Source: JADGOV01 sp963814355
Lineage (GTDB): Bacteria; Actinomycetota; Actinomycetes; JADGOV01
Direction of reading: 5' to 3'
Assembly: GCA_963814355.1 (NCBI GenBank)
Contig: CAWFCZ010000018.1
Span: 496,001-560,000 of the forward strand
Length of the DNA stretch: 64,000 nt
Part shown: positions 1 through 9,004 of the stretch, in pieces
Position numbering within the stretch: the first letter of the stretch is position 1
Layout of the letters: the number at the start of each line of letters is the position of its first letter
The notes under the pieces: model-generated
Databases searched by the model: none
Told to the model about the DNA's origin: nothing
What the model saw: only the letters and a program-made list of their open reading frames with translations
Position numbers and translations under genes: made by a program

Positions 1-2
1 GT

Positions 3-467
3 GAGGTCGGCGGTTCGACTTCCAACGACATGGACCGCTACGCGCGCACCTACTTCGAGTATCCCCTCGTGCAATACCGCGCCGCGGACCCCGCGCAGGG
101 TGCTGGGGCGGGCGACTGGTGCACCGACGACATCCACCAGATCGGTGAGAACATCCAGCACGCCTACCGCTGGACCGGCGGCGTCGGCAGCGATTCCGGC
201 ACCACCGGGACAAGCTGCAGCGGGCACACCAGCTACATGAGCCAAGTGCCTGGGGGCGGGCAGGAGACTGTGTATAGGTCACGGGCGACCCGAAACAGTT
301 GGGTCCTCACGGCCGCCGGTGGCGCTCATTTGGGCGGGACCAGCGGCTACTCCACCAATGTCACCATGGCGTGGACCGCCGATCCGGGAACCGGGGGAAT
401 CTGGCTGTGTGGAAAATCCGGCTACGCCAACCAAACGCCGGGCGTCGTCTACACCCAGAATCGTTAG
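3..467 (+). CDS. C-terminal part of a probable secreted protein, function unknown (5' end outside the window)
   Basis: The reading frame is open from base 3 and ends at TAG 465-467, so the window holds only the last ~154 residues. The visible part is rich in Gly, Ser, Thr and aromatic residues, has four cysteines (in contexts GDWCTDD, GTSCSGH, WLCGKS) and no hydrophobic segment, which fits an exported, possibly disulphide-bonded domain. An internal ATG at 30 is unlikely to be the start because the frame is open before it. I do not recognise the family. The downstream lipoprotein-like frame begins within a few bases of its stop. Secretion is inferred from composition and context only. Confidence 0.5.
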   Translation, partial: EVGGSTSNDMDRYARTYFEYPLVQYRAADPAQGAGAGDWCTDDIHQIGENIQHAYRWTGGVGSDSGTTGTSCSGHTSYMSQVPGGGQETVYRSRATRNSWVLTAAGGAHLGGTSGYSTNVTMAWTADPGTGGIWLCGKSGYANQTPGVVYTQNR

Positions 468-493
468 CCACGCCCGTCGTCGCCTGCGCTCTG

Positions 494-1038
494 ATGTTGG
501 CCGGTCTCTCCGGTTGCCTCTGGGACGGATCTACGAACCCTTCCGTGAATGAGGCCACTTCGCCGGTCTACCTGATCGGCGGCCGCGGGGACGCTCACTC
601 CATCTCAGGTTTCGACATCTCAGTGGGCGAGTCGGTCGCGTTTGCCGGTACAGTGGTGCGTAATCGCGGCGACAAGGTGGCTGAGATGCTGACCGCGCAC
701 CTCGTCGCGAAGACGCCGCCGCAGGGCGCTGCTCTCACAGACGTTCGCATTTTCGACTTCAAGCGGGTCGGCCTGCATCCGACAGTCGCTGACCGATGGC
801 CTTCCCAGAACGTGCCGGCAGCCGACACCGTACCATTGCCCGGGTACCGACTGCTGCCGAAAAGCGAAGTAGCTTTGGTGTTCATCGTCCATGCCGACCG
901 GAAAGGTCAATGGGATTGGAAGAAGACCAGAGCGACTTTCCGGTATGACGGCCACACCTACACCGACACCGTCAACAACGGCTCGACAGTCTGCGCCGGG
1001 GTAAAGACCTCAACCCGCGCGACCCGTCCTCATGTTGA
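494..1038 (+). pseudogene. Lipoprotein paralogue A, frameshifted near the 3' end
   Basis: The frame carries a hydrophobic stretch and lipobox (LAGLSGC), then a beta-rich domain (SVGESVAFAGTVVRNRGDK ... VRIFDF ... PLPGYRLLPKSEV ... TFRYDGHTYTDT). It is a clear paralogue of the next gene. ATG 494 gives a very short signal region with no basic n-region, so the true start may be lost in the overlap with the preceding gene. Around 1000 (GCCGGGGTAAAG) one base is missing relative to copy B. Without the shift the frame would end in DLNPRDPSSC and TGA 1036-1038, matching copy B's DLDPWDHAAC. As written, it reads straight into copy B. Family unknown. It is either a decaying gene or a sequencing error in the G run. 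Confidence 0.5.
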
Positions 1039-1068
1039 CCGCCCAACCGCGCAAAGGCAAGCTGGTAT

Positions 1069-1629
1069 GAGTCCGAACACGGCTAAGCTTCGAGTCTTGG
1101 TGGCGTGCCTGATCGCCGCCGGTTGCCATGGTTTCCCGTCACGGCAGGCACCCGTATCCCTCCTCGGCGGCGCGGATGGAGATGTTGGGAACACCACAGG
1201 CATGTCTATCTCGGTCGGCCAATCGGTCGTGTTTGCCAGTACCATCATGCGCAATACCAGCGACAAGGCGGCCGAGCTGTTGGCGCGGAGCTTGCCGCGA
1301 AGACTCCTCAGGCAGGAGCCACGGTCACCGACGTTCGCATCTTCGATTTCTAGCGGGCTGGGTTGTACCCGGTCACCGACCGATGGCTCTCGGAGCTAGT
1401 GCCTTACTCCGCCACGGCTCCATTGCCCGGCTACTACCGACTGCTGCCGAAGACTGAAGTGACGTTGATGTTCGTAGTGCGCAGTGATCGCAAAGGGGCG
1501 TGGCGCTTCACGCAGACCAGAATCACCTTTCGGTATGACGGACGCACCTATTCCGAGACCCTCAAAAGCGGCTCCAAGATCTGCACCGACATGCCCGATC
1601 TCGACCCGTGGGACCATGCCGCCTGCTGA
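1069..1629 (+). pseudogene. Lipoprotein paralogue B, one frameshift and one nonsense codon
   Basis: Starts at ATG 1069 with a good lipoprotein signal (LRVLVACLIAAGC, cleavage before Cys). The body repeats copy A block by block: SVGQSVVFASTIMRN, TVTDVRIFDF, TDRWLSELV, PLPGYYRLLPKTEV, TFRYDGRTYSETL. Near 1275-1290 it is one base shorter than copy A, moving the frame. Then TAG at 1351-1353 stands where copy A has AAG (DFK versus DF-stop). After that the frame runs to TGA 1627-1629. Two independent lesions make this a likely true pseudogene. Tandem duplication of a surface lipoprotein followed by decay is the simplest reading. Confidence 0.6.
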
Positions 1630-1663
1630 CCGCTAGGCTGTCGGGGTCACCGCGGAGGTCAGC

Positions 1664-2497
1664 ATGCCCACAGTTGCCGTCGGCACGGAGAACGGCGCCC
1701 CGATCGAGTTGCACTACACCGACGTCGGCAGCGGCCGGCCGGTGGTGCTGATCCACGGTTGGCCGCTGAGCGGCCGGGCCTGGGAGGGTCAGGTGCCCGC
1801 CCTGGCAGCGGCCGGTCACCGGGTGATCACTTATGATCGCCGCGGGTTCGGGCAGTCCTCCCAACCGTGGGGCGGCTATGACTACGACACCTTCGCCGCC
1901 GACCTCGACACGCTGATCCGGCACCTGGACCTCCGTGAGGTCGCCCTGGTCGGATTCTCGATGGGCGGCGGGGAGGTGGTGCGCTACATCGCCACCTACG
2001 GCACCGACCGGATTGCCAAGGCGGTGCTTGCCGCCGCAGTCCCGCCGTACCTGTACGCCTCCGAGGACAACCCGGAAGGCGGTCTGGACGATGAGACGAT
2101 TGCCGGCTTCGAGGGCGCTGTGCAGACCGATCGGCTCGCCTTCTTGGAGGATTTCACCAACAACTTCTTCGGCGCGAACGGGCAGCTGCGGGTCAGCGAG
2201 CAGCAGCGGGAGTACGCTAAGGCGATCGCCGCGTTCGCCTCGCCGAAGGGCACGCTGGACTGCATCGCCGCCTTTGGCCGCACCGACTTCCGCGGCGACC
2301 TGGAGAAGGTGACCGTGCCCACGCTGGTGATCCACGGCGACTCCGACGCCATCGTCCCCTTCGAGGTCAGCGGCCGGCGCTCGGCGCACGCGCTCGCCGA
2401 CAGCCGGCTCGTGGTGATCCAGGGCGGCCCGCACGGTCTGAACGCCTCGCACCCGGCAGAGTTCAACGAGGCGCTGGTCACCTTCTTGGCCGGCTGA
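1664..2497 (+). CDS. Alpha/beta hydrolase, non-heme chloroperoxidase/esterase type
   Basis: 277 residues from ATG 1664. It has the full alpha/beta-hydrolase fold signature: oxyanion region VVLIHGWPLSGRAWE near residue 28, nucleophile elbow GFSMGGGE near residue 97, an acid in VIHGDSDAIVPFE near residue 222 and the catalytic His in GGPHGLNASHP near residue 251. Length and these motifs match the cofactor-free haloperoxidase (perhydrolase/esterase) subfamily; most members are probably esterases and the natural substrate cannot be told. There is no signal peptide, so it is cytoplasmic. It stands alone between the decayed lipoproteins and a convergent GH3 gene. Confidence 0.9.
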   Translation: MPTVAVGTENGAPIELHYTDVGSGRPVVLIHGWPLSGRAWEGQVPALAAAGHRVITYDRRGFGQSSQPWGGYDYDTFAADLDTLIRHLDLREVALVGFSMGGGEVVRYIATYGTDRIAKAVLAAAVPPYLYASEDNPEGGLDDETIAGFEGAVQTDRLAFLEDFTNNFFGANGQLRVSEQQREYAKAIAAFASPKGTLDCIAAFGRTDFRGDLEKVTVPTLVIHGDSDAIVPFEVSGRRSAHALADSRLVVIQGGPHGLNASHPAEFNEALVTFLAG

Positions 2498-2511
2498 GCG
2501 CCGAGGCGGCA

Positions 2512-2680
2512 TCAGGGCAGCCCGACGCGGAGCGCAGCGCTCACGGCAAGCATGGTCGATCTGGACAACGCGCCGAGCGCCACGCTGAGTTCGTCGTGAT
2601 GGAGCTGGATGAGGTCGTCGACCACGACGTCGCCGAGGCACGCCGTCCGGAGCCGCCACCAGGGGCCGCCGAGGCGCTTA
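2512..2680 (-). pseudogene. Coding-like remnant downstream of the GH3 gene
   Basis: On the minus strand, after the GH3 stop, about 55 codons stay open to TGA at 2512-2514 with almost every third position G or C. The translation (RLGGPWWRLRTACL, then DDLIQLHHDELSVALGAL) looks like real protein. There is no start codon in a sensible place, and the upstream continuation of the frame is only a shadow of the GH3 gene. It may be the tail of a truncated gene or a frame lost through an indel. No family recognised. Confidence 0.25.
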
Positions 2681-3943
2681 CGAGCACCCTGCAGCGCCTT
2701 TGGCGGCGAGCACGTGGCGCACCGCGTCCCGGAGCCGATCAACGGGCAGCCGGCCAGAGCGCACCGCGCGTTCGATGGCGTCGACCATCCCCACCGCGGT
2801 CGCCGGTGCCGCCGGTCCGGCCGGTCCGAATAACAGAAAGTCGGCACCGGCCTGCAGCGCGCGCACCGCGGCGGCCGGGACTGGAAACCCGGCGGCCCGG
2901 ACCGCCTCCGCCGAGAGCGAGTCGGTGACCACCAGCCCGCGGAACCCCAGCTCGCCGCGCAGCAGCCCGGTCACCGCCGCCGGCGACAAGCTGGCCGGTC
3001 CGGAGCCGAGCCCGGGGACGCTAGCGTGGGAAACCATGACCGCCGGCACCCCGGCGGCGATCGCGGCCCGGAACGGCCGCAGGTCGGCCCGCCGCAGCTC
3101 GGCCAGCGCCGGCACCGAAGCCGGCGCGGAGTCGGTGTTGGCGGTGGCCCGGCCCAGCCCGGGGAAGTGCTTCACAACCGGCACCACACCGCCATCGCGC
3201 AGCCCTTGGGCGAATGCCGCGCCGTAACGGCCGGCGACCGCCGGGTTGGCGCTGAACGATCGCCGTCCCGCCGGATGCTGGGCGTCCGGCCCCGGCCCGG
3301 CGTCGAGGTCAAGCACCGGCGCCAAATCCATGTCGACCCCGGCCGCCCGGAGCCGGCGGGCGGCGACCGCGGCGGCGGCCCGCACCTGGGCAGGCGTCCG
3401 GGTCGCCGCCAGCGTCCGCGGCCATGGGAGGCCGCCGGTCAGGTCCGATAGCCGCTGGACGTCACCGCCCTCCTCGTCCGACATCACGAAAGGCCGGACG
3501 CCCCCCGGGGCGGCCCGGTTCAGTGTGCGGAGCTGGCTGGCCAGATCGGCAGGGCCGCGAGTGCCGAACAGCAGCACTCCGCCTGCTCCACGTCGCACGG
3601 CGGCCGCGACGTCGGCCACCCGGCTCTCCTGGACCGGCACGGTGACCACCTGCGCCGCCTGGCGGGACACGCTCCAGCCGGCGACTGCGTCAGCGCACCG
3701 CCGGGGCGGTGCGCTGACTGTGGCCGGGGCCGGGGATGACGTGGTTGGCGACGCAACTGACCGGCTCGGGGCCGACAGCGATCCCGACTGCGCGGGTGGT
3801 GTCGGAGCGCGAGATCCCGCCTGCGGCCGCTCGGGTCCGGCGTCGCGGCAGCTGGCCGCGAGCAGCCCGACGGAAAGGAGCATCCCGGCGGCGAATAAGC
3901 GCACGGCTGCGGCGCGCCGCGACCGATGCGTCACTTTACCCAT
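2678..3943 (-). CDS. GH3-family lipoprotein (beta-N-acetylhexosaminidase/LpqI-like)
   Basis: 421 residues from ATG 3943, chosen because it is followed at once by a basic n-region and a lipoprotein signal with lipobox LLAASC (Cys near residue 32). A Pro/Ser-rich linker leads to a GH3 TIM-barrel domain: SDEEGGDVQRL, DLAPVLDLDAGPG, KHFPGLGRATANTDS and VVTDSLSAEAV, whose first Asp is the expected nucleophile. In NagZ-type enzymes the general acid lies in a GHGDTH-like loop; here that loop reads GLGRATANTD and has lost the His. Activity on cell-wall GlcNAc may therefore be altered or absent. Members usually act in peptidoglycan recycling on the outer membrane face. Monocistronic by position. Confidence 0.85.
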   Translation of the reverse strand: MGKVTHRSRRAAAVRLFAAGMLLSVGLLAASCRDAGPERPQAGSRAPTPPAQSGSLSAPSRSVASPTTSSPAPATVSAPPRRCADAVAGWSVSRQAAQVVTVPVQESRVADVAAAVRRGAGGVLLFGTRGPADLASQLRTLNRAAPGGVRPFVMSDEEGGDVQRLSDLTGGLPWPRTLAATRTPAQVRAAAAVAARRLRAAGVDMDLAPVLDLDAGPGPDAQHPAGRRSFSANPAVAGRYGAAFAQGLRDGGVVPVVKHFPGLGRATANTDSAPASVPALAELRRADLRPFRAAIAAGVPAVMVSHASVPGLGSGPASLSPAAVTGLLRGELGFRGLVVTDSLSAEAVRAAGFPVPAAAVRALQAGADFLLFGPAGPAAPATAVGMVDAIERAVRSGRLPVDRLRDAVRHVLAAKGAAGCS

Positions 3944-4143
3944 GCTACTGAACGGGTCAGACGGTCTGATCGGATGATGGTCTGGGCTGAACAGGCCTAG
4001 CGGGTTTTCAGGGCGCTCGGGCTGTGGTCGGGTCCTCGAGCTGGTGAGGATGATCGTTCCACCGCCGAGCGGCTGCGGGCCCGTCATGATGGCTTTGAGA
4101 CTTCGACAGTCCCTGCGGGTCCTTCGAGGCGATGGGTTGACGG

Positions 4144-4413
4144 GTGGAGGCGCACCGCTTCAACAACTGCGCCTTCTCCTTCCGGTACGAACTGCACAAC
4201 GCCGCCACAGACTTGGTGGCTCCGCCGCACGCCGCCTACGCCTGCGCAGCCGCCAACGTCGCGGCGGCGATGCGCTCACCAGCCAAGTACCGATCCTTGC
4301 CTCTGCCGCCCCGGCCGCCGGCCGCTCATGCGTTCTACGCCGCGCTCTCGTGGCGCCACGCGGTCACACCCCGGTTCCGCGCCGAGCGGCGCGGCAGCCG
4401 CGAACCCAGGTAA
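4144..4413 (+). CDS. Possible small protein or gene fragment, unknown
   Basis: This is the only plausible coding content in the 600-bp stretch between the GH3 gene (start 3943) and the zinc-ribbon transporter (4542). GTG 4144 opens 89 codons with a mostly G/C third position, starting EAHRFNNCAFSFRYELHN. No ribosome binding site is clear, no domain is recognised, and it could be the scar of an inserted element. The rest of 3944-4541 shows no gene. Confidence 0.2.
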   Translation: MEAHRFNNCAFSFRYELHNAATDLVAPPHAAYACAAANVAAAMRSPAKYRSLPLPPRPPAAHAFYAALSWRHAVTPRFRAERRGSREPR

Positions 4414-4502
4414 TCCGTAGATCAAAAAGCCCGAACAGGTTCGGCGACCGTGACCAAACCGCACCCCTCCTGAAGTTGGCGACCTCAATCTATCGTGATC
4501 GC

Positions 4503-4541
4503 TATACTGCGGACCGCGGGCAGCAAACACGGGGGCGGTCG
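4503..4541 (+). promoter_or_regulatory. Putative -10 element, leader and strong SD ahead of the zinc-ribbon cluster
   Basis: TATACT at 4503-4508 is a good -10 hexamer in otherwise GC-rich DNA; no convincing -35 sits 16-18 bases upstream. A short leader follows and carries ACACGGGGGCGGTCG before ATG 4542. The same arrangement (TATRYT, about 25-30 bases, then CGGGGGAG and TCG) is seen before the gene at 9710 and, more loosely, before 29670. Confidence 0.35.
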
Positions 4542-7376
4542 ATGATGCGGTGTCCGGCATGCGGCGCGCGGGTCAGCGAACGGGACCGCGCCTGTTTCCT
4601 ATGCCACCACGTCCTCAATCAGCAGCAGCCCGCGGGCCGAGGTGCGGCAGAGCGCAGCGCTGGCAGCGCCGACGCCGGTGCCGGTGCCGGTGCCGCGAAT
4701 GGTGGGCGCGATGATGATGCGATCGCTGCCGTCGGCGGGACCGCCGGCAGCGACGGGCTCGAGTCCGTCGATGAGTCCACGGACACGCCGCCGATCCGGA
4801 CCCTGACAGGCCCCGCGCCTGTTGCGGCAGACCCGGGCCCGGACCGCGCAGCGTCACAGGAGGAAACGCAACAGCCGCTGGCCTACACCGCTACGTACAC
4901 CATCACCGCGGAAGGCCAAAGCCGGACCGCCCCGGATAGCGATGAGGTAGCCGGGAGGCAGGGCGTCAGGGAGGAATCTGTCGGGCCGCTGAGGGTCGAA
5001 GTGCTGTGGGGACGCAAGCGCATCCCGGCGGCGATCCCGGTGAGCGGTGCGACGATCGGCTCAGGAATCGAAGCCGACATTCGGCTTCGCGCCGCATTCC
5101 TTGCCCCCGTGCACGCGCGGATCGTGATGAGCGACGGTGCGTGGATCGCGGAGCCCGCCGCCGTCGACGCAGTAGTCGTGCACCGCGGCACGCACGCCGG
5201 GCCCGCGATCATTCAGCACGGCGACATCTTCCGGATCGCGGACCGCGTCGGCAACGCCGTCACGGTGCGAGTTCTGTCCAGCAGCCGGCCAAGGCTGCAC
5301 GAAGGCGCTCTGCGGGCTCTGCTGCCCGGCCCCGGCGAGTCCTACCTCATCGGGAGCGATCCCAGCTGCGCGGTGCGGCTCGACCATCCGCTGGTGCAGC
5401 GCCGGCACGCCGCGCTGCGCCGCGAGGACGGGGGGTCGCTGTGGCTGGAGGATCGCGGCACGGCGGCGGGCACATACGTCCAGGGGCAGCGGCTCCGCGG
5501 CCGGCGCCGGCTCGCGTCGGGCGACATAATCCAAATCGGCCCGTTCAGCGCAATGGTTGGCCGGGTCGCGCTTGAGCCGCTCGAGCAGGTCGCCGGAGTC
5601 GACATCACGTGCCACGATGCCGGCGTCGCCGTACGCGAACGCAACCGGCCACCGCGCGCCCTGCTGCGCCGGGTCCGCCTGCGGCTCGAGCCGGCGAGTC
5701 TGACCGCGATAGTTGGACCGAGTGGTGCTGGGAAGACCACGCTGATGCGGATGCTGTCCGGGCAACTCGCCCCGACCGAGGGCAGCGTCCGGTACAACGG
5801 CGTCGACCTCGGCGAGTGTCGCGAGCGCTACGGCGAACTGACCGGCTTCGTACCACAAGACGACGTCGTCCACCTCGAGCTCCGCGTCACGGAGGCATTG
5901 ACGTATCAGGCCCGGCTGAGGCTCGGGCTGAGCACCAGTGAGGCGCAGCGTGCCGCGCGGGTCGAAACGTTGCTGACGATGCTCGGCCTGACCGACCAGC
6001 GAGACCAGCAGGTCGGCACCCTGAGCGGAGGCCAACGCAAGCGGGTGTCCATCGCATGCGAGCTGCTCAAAGAGCCGCAGCTGCTGTTTCTCGACGAGCC
6101 GACATCTGGCCTCGATCCTGGCCTGGACAAGCGAATGATGCTCCTGCTTCGCCTCCTCGCGGACCAGGGGCGCACTGTCGTCCTCACTACGCACGCCATC
6201 GCGAACGTCGACGTCTGCGACACCCTCATCCTGCTCGGGCCTGGTGGTTACGTCATTTACGCCGGGGCGCCGGCCGCAGCGGCGGAATCGTTCGGCGTGG
6301 CCAGCCTCGGAGACGTCTTCGCCCTCGTAGAAACCCCAGAAGCCGCCGAAGCCGCCGCCGGACACGCTGCCTCGCATGTTGCCGCGCGGGCCTTTGATAC
6401 CGGCTCGACACAGGCGCCGTCGTCCCGGACCGCCGCGCCAGCGATGCCGCCTGCCCCGGCGAGGGTCGGCCTGGATTTCGGCTCTTCCGCGTGGCGGCGA
6501 GCGTTCGCCGAGCAGGGCCGGACGTTCGCCGGACGGCAGGTTCGCCTACTCGGCCGGGACCGCTCGGCGCTTGGCTTCACGCTCCTGCAAGGTGTCGTCG
6601 TCGCCGTGTTGACCTCGTTCGTCGCGCCGAGGCCGTTCACCTGGAGCGTCAACAGCAACTCCGCGGTGTTCGTGTTCGGGTGCGCCTCGGTGTGGTTCGG
6701 AATGATCGGCGCCGTTCGTGAGCTCGTAAAAGAGCGCGTGATCTGGCGTCGCGAGTTCTCAGCCGGCGCCGACCTCTACGCTTACCTGGCGGCCAAGCTG
6801 GGCGTGCTCGGTGCGCTCGCTTTCGTGCAGTCCCTCACGCTGACGCTGGTGCTGGCGCTGACGCTGCACCTGCCGGCAACGCCGCCCATCGGGCCTTCTT
6901 TTGGAGCGGTGCTGCTGACGCTGTGGCTGGCGAACCTCACCGGCGTCGCCGGCGGACTGGTCGTCTCGGCAACGTCACGGACCGCGGACCGGGCGCTGAG
7001 CCTCGTTCCTTACCTGCTCATCTTGCAGCTCGTGCTGTGCGGCGTGCTGTTCCACCTGGGTGCCCTTACTCCCGTGTCGTGGCTGGTCCCGGCACGGTGG
7101 GCGGTGTCCGCGCTCGGCGGCGTCGCCGGGCTCTCCGCAGCGCAGCTGCATCAAGCCTCCGGGCTGTATCCGGCGTCGGCGACCGGGCTCGCCGGCAATT
7201 GGACCGTGCTCGTGCTGATCGCCGCGGCGGGCATCGCGGCGACGCTCTGGTCGCTGCAGCGCCAGGCAAGCAGCTGGCGCGCCGGGTTCGACGAGCCCAC
7301 GCCGCTGCTGCGCTCGGCCCGCGCGGCGGCCCGGGCACGTGGCGCCGCCCGAGCGGGGGGGACCAGCCGTGGGTGA
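4542..7376 (+). CDS. Zinc-ribbon / double FHA / ABC transporter fusion (Rv1747-like half-transporter)
   Basis: About 944 residues from ATG 4542 (or 4545), chosen because a zinc ribbon begins there (MRCPACGARV ... ACFLCHHVL) behind a GGGGG ribosome site. Order: ribbon (1-30), low-complexity linker, a degenerate FHA-like domain (~160-240), a canonical FHA domain (~263-340; IGSDPSCAVRLDHPLVQRRHA), then an ABC ATPase with Walker A GPSGAGKTT near residue 390, signature LSGGQRKR and Walker B LLFLDEPTSGLDP. An ABC2-type membrane domain with about six helices closes it (~650-905). Architecture matches the ABCG-like Rv1747, whose FHA domains read phosphothreonine from Ser/Thr kinases; the N-terminal ribbon is extra. 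The stop overlaps the Hsp70 start by 8 nt. Substrate unknown. Confidence 0.92.
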   Translation: MMRCPACGARVSERDRACFLCHHVLNQQQPAGRGAAERSAGSADAGAGAGAANGGRDDDAIAAVGGTAGSDGLESVDESTDTPPIRTLTGPAPVAADPGPDRAASQEETQQPLAYTATYTITAEGQSRTAPDSDEVAGRQGVREESVGPLRVEVLWGRKRIPAAIPVSGATIGSGIEADIRLRAAFLAPVHARIVMSDGAWIAEPAAVDAVVVHRGTHAGPAIIQHGDIFRIADRVGNAVTVRVLSSSRPRLHEGALRALLPGPGESYLIGSDPSCAVRLDHPLVQRRHAALRREDGGSLWLEDRGTAAGTYVQGQRLRGRRRLASGDIIQIGPFSAMVGRVALEPLEQVAGVDITCHDAGVAVRERNRPPRALLRRVRLRLEPASLTAIVGPSGAGKTTLMRMLSGQLAPTEGSVRYNGVDLGECRERYGELTGFVPQDDVVHLELRVTEALTYQARLRLGLSTSEAQRAARVETLLTMLGLTDQRDQQVGTLSGGQRKRVSIACELLKEPQLLFLDEPTSGLDPGLDKRMMLLLRLLADQGRTVVLTTHAIANVDVCDTLILLGPGGYVIYAGAPAAAAESFGVASLGDVFALVETPEAAEAAAGHAASHVAARAFDTGSTQAPSSRTAAPAMPPAPARVGLDFGSSAWRRAFAEQGRTFAGRQVRLLGRDRSALGFTLLQGVVVAVLTSFVAPRPFTWSVNSNSAVFVFGCASVWFGMIGAVRELVKERVIWRREFSAGADLYAYLAAKLGVLGALAFVQSLTLTLVLALTLHLPATPPIGPSFGAVLLTLWLANLTGVAGGLVVSATSRTADRALSLVPYLLILQLVLCGVLFHLGALTPVSWLVPARWAVSALGGVAGLSAAQLHQASGLYPASATGLAGNWTVLVLIAAAGIAATLWSLQRQASSWRAGFDEPTPLLRSARAAARARGAARAGGTSRG

Positions 7377-8931
7377 CGCGGCACTCGGCATCGACCTGGG
7401 CACCACGTTCTCGCTCGCTGCGCAGGTCAGCGAGGCCGGACTGCCGGTCGTGCTGCCCAACAGTGAAGGCTCACCGACGACGCCGTCGGTGGTGCTCTTC
7501 GACGACGACCACGCCATCGTCGGCGCGGTCGCTCGCGAGTCTCTCGCCGTGGAGCCGGAATCCGTGGTGCAGCTGGTGAAGCGTCACATAGGTTCGGAGT
7601 GGACGTTCGACTACGGCGGTGTGAGCTACCGCCCGGAGCACATCTCGTCGCTGATCCTGCGCAAACTTCGCCAGGATGCCGGGCTGTTCACCGAGGGAGG
7701 CAACCAGGCGGCGATCACCGTCCCCGCGTACTTCAACGACACGATGCGCTTGGCGACGAGACGAGCCGGCGAGCTCGCCGGCCTCGACGTGCTCGGGCTG
7801 CTCTCCGAGCCGACCGCCGCGGCGCTCGCGTTCGGATACCAGAAACGCCCGACCGGCACGCTGGGAGCCGTCGTCGACCTCGGCGGCGGCACCTTCGACA
7901 TCACCGTTCTGGAATACGACGGCAACGACGTCAACGTCCGCGCGACCGGCGGCGACGCGTACCTGGGCGGCGCGAACTTCGACAAGATCCTCTTCGATCA
8001 CTTTGTCGACTCCTTCCGCGCTGAACACGGCCTGGACATCAACGACCCGGACGCGCTGACCTTGGAGGAGTTCACCCAGGCGTCGCAGGACTGGTTGACT
8101 CGGGCGACCCGAGCCAAGCACGACCTGACCGTTCGCGATCGCACCGCTGTCGCGCTGCAGGTTGCGGGTCTGACGCACCGCGTGGAGGTGACGCGGGCAA
8201 CGTTCCTGGATCTGAGCCGAGTGCTGCTCGACGAGGTCACCGAGAAGATGATCGACGTCACTGCCGCTGCCGGCCTCACGCCTAAGGACGTCGGTGTCGT
8301 CCTCGCCGTCGGCGGCTCTACCCGGATCCCGGCGGTGCGCGAGCGGATCCACAACGTGTTCGGCAGGCAGCCGGAGACCTCCGTTCGCCCTGACGAGGCC
8401 GTCGCTCTCGGTGCGGCACTGTTCGCCGCGCTGCGCCAACTCGAGCACGGCGGCGCCCTCGTCGTCGCCGACGCGACCCGCGAGTATCTGGAGCGGCTCA
8501 CCATCAGCGACGTCGCCGCCCAGACCCTCGGCGTGTGCGTGTTCGACCGTCAGCCCACCGCCGCGTGGCGGCAAGTGATGGCACCCATCATCGCGCGGAA
8601 CACATCGCTGCCGTATGAAGTCAAACGCTCCTTCTACACGATGCGGGCCGGCGAGACACACATCGACGTGCCCATCCTCGAGGGCGAAGAGCTCGACCCG
8701 GAACTGTGCAAGCGGATCGGTCTGGTCATCGTCGACGGGCTCCCGGCCGGCCGGCCGGCGCATCAGGAAGTCGTCGTGACGATGCGGTTGGACCGCGACT
8801 GCATCCTCGAGGTGTCCGCTCAGGACGTCGCCACCGGCGCGGCGGCGACCACAAAGATTGTGCACGCGCACGACCCGGCCGCCGGCCGGGCAGCCGCCGA
8901 CGACGCCGTTCGGCGCCTCATTGTCGAGTAG
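7369..8931 (+). CDS. Hsp70-family protein lacking the C-terminal lid
   Basis: 520 residues. GTG 7369 is chosen over the upstream in-frame ATG because it sits 8 bases after GAGCGGGGGG and is followed directly by the Hsp70 start GIDLGTTFS. The nucleotide-binding domain is complete: phosphate-1 loop, AAITVPAYFND, LSEPTAAALAFG, phosphate-2 loop VVDLGGGTFDIT and adenosine motif AVGGSTRIPAVRE. It is followed by a beta-type substrate domain to the end (~residue 385 on). DnaK is about 100 residues longer; the helical lid and the acidic tail are missing, as in HscC-type Hsp70s. Overlap with the transporter gene implies translational coupling. Clients are unknown; a role in assembling or controlling the transporter is inference. 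Confidence 0.92.
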   Translation: MGDAALGIDLGTTFSLAAQVSEAGLPVVLPNSEGSPTTPSVVLFDDDHAIVGAVARESLAVEPESVVQLVKRHIGSEWTFDYGGVSYRPEHISSLILRKLRQDAGLFTEGGNQAAITVPAYFNDTMRLATRRAGELAGLDVLGLLSEPTAAALAFGYQKRPTGTLGAVVDLGGGTFDITVLEYDGNDVNVRATGGDAYLGGANFDKILFDHFVDSFRAEHGLDINDPDALTLEEFTQASQDWLTRATRAKHDLTVRDRTAVALQVAGLTHRVEVTRATFLDLSRVLLDEVTEKMIDVTAAAGLTPKDVGVVLAVGGSTRIPAVRERIHNVFGRQPETSVRPDEAVALGAALFAALRQLEHGGALVVADATREYLERLTISDVAAQTLGVCVFDRQPTAAWRQVMAPIIARNTSLPYEVKRSFYTMRAGETHIDVPILEGEELDPELCKRIGLVIVDGLPAGRPAHQEVVVTMRLDRDCILEVSAQDVATGAAATTKIVHAHDPAAGRAAADDAVRRLIVE

Positions 8932-9004
8932 CGGGAAGTGGACGAATAGCGGAGAGTGGACTGTGGGTAGCCCGGAGTTGATCAGCGGGAGCCGGCCGCG
9001 CAGA

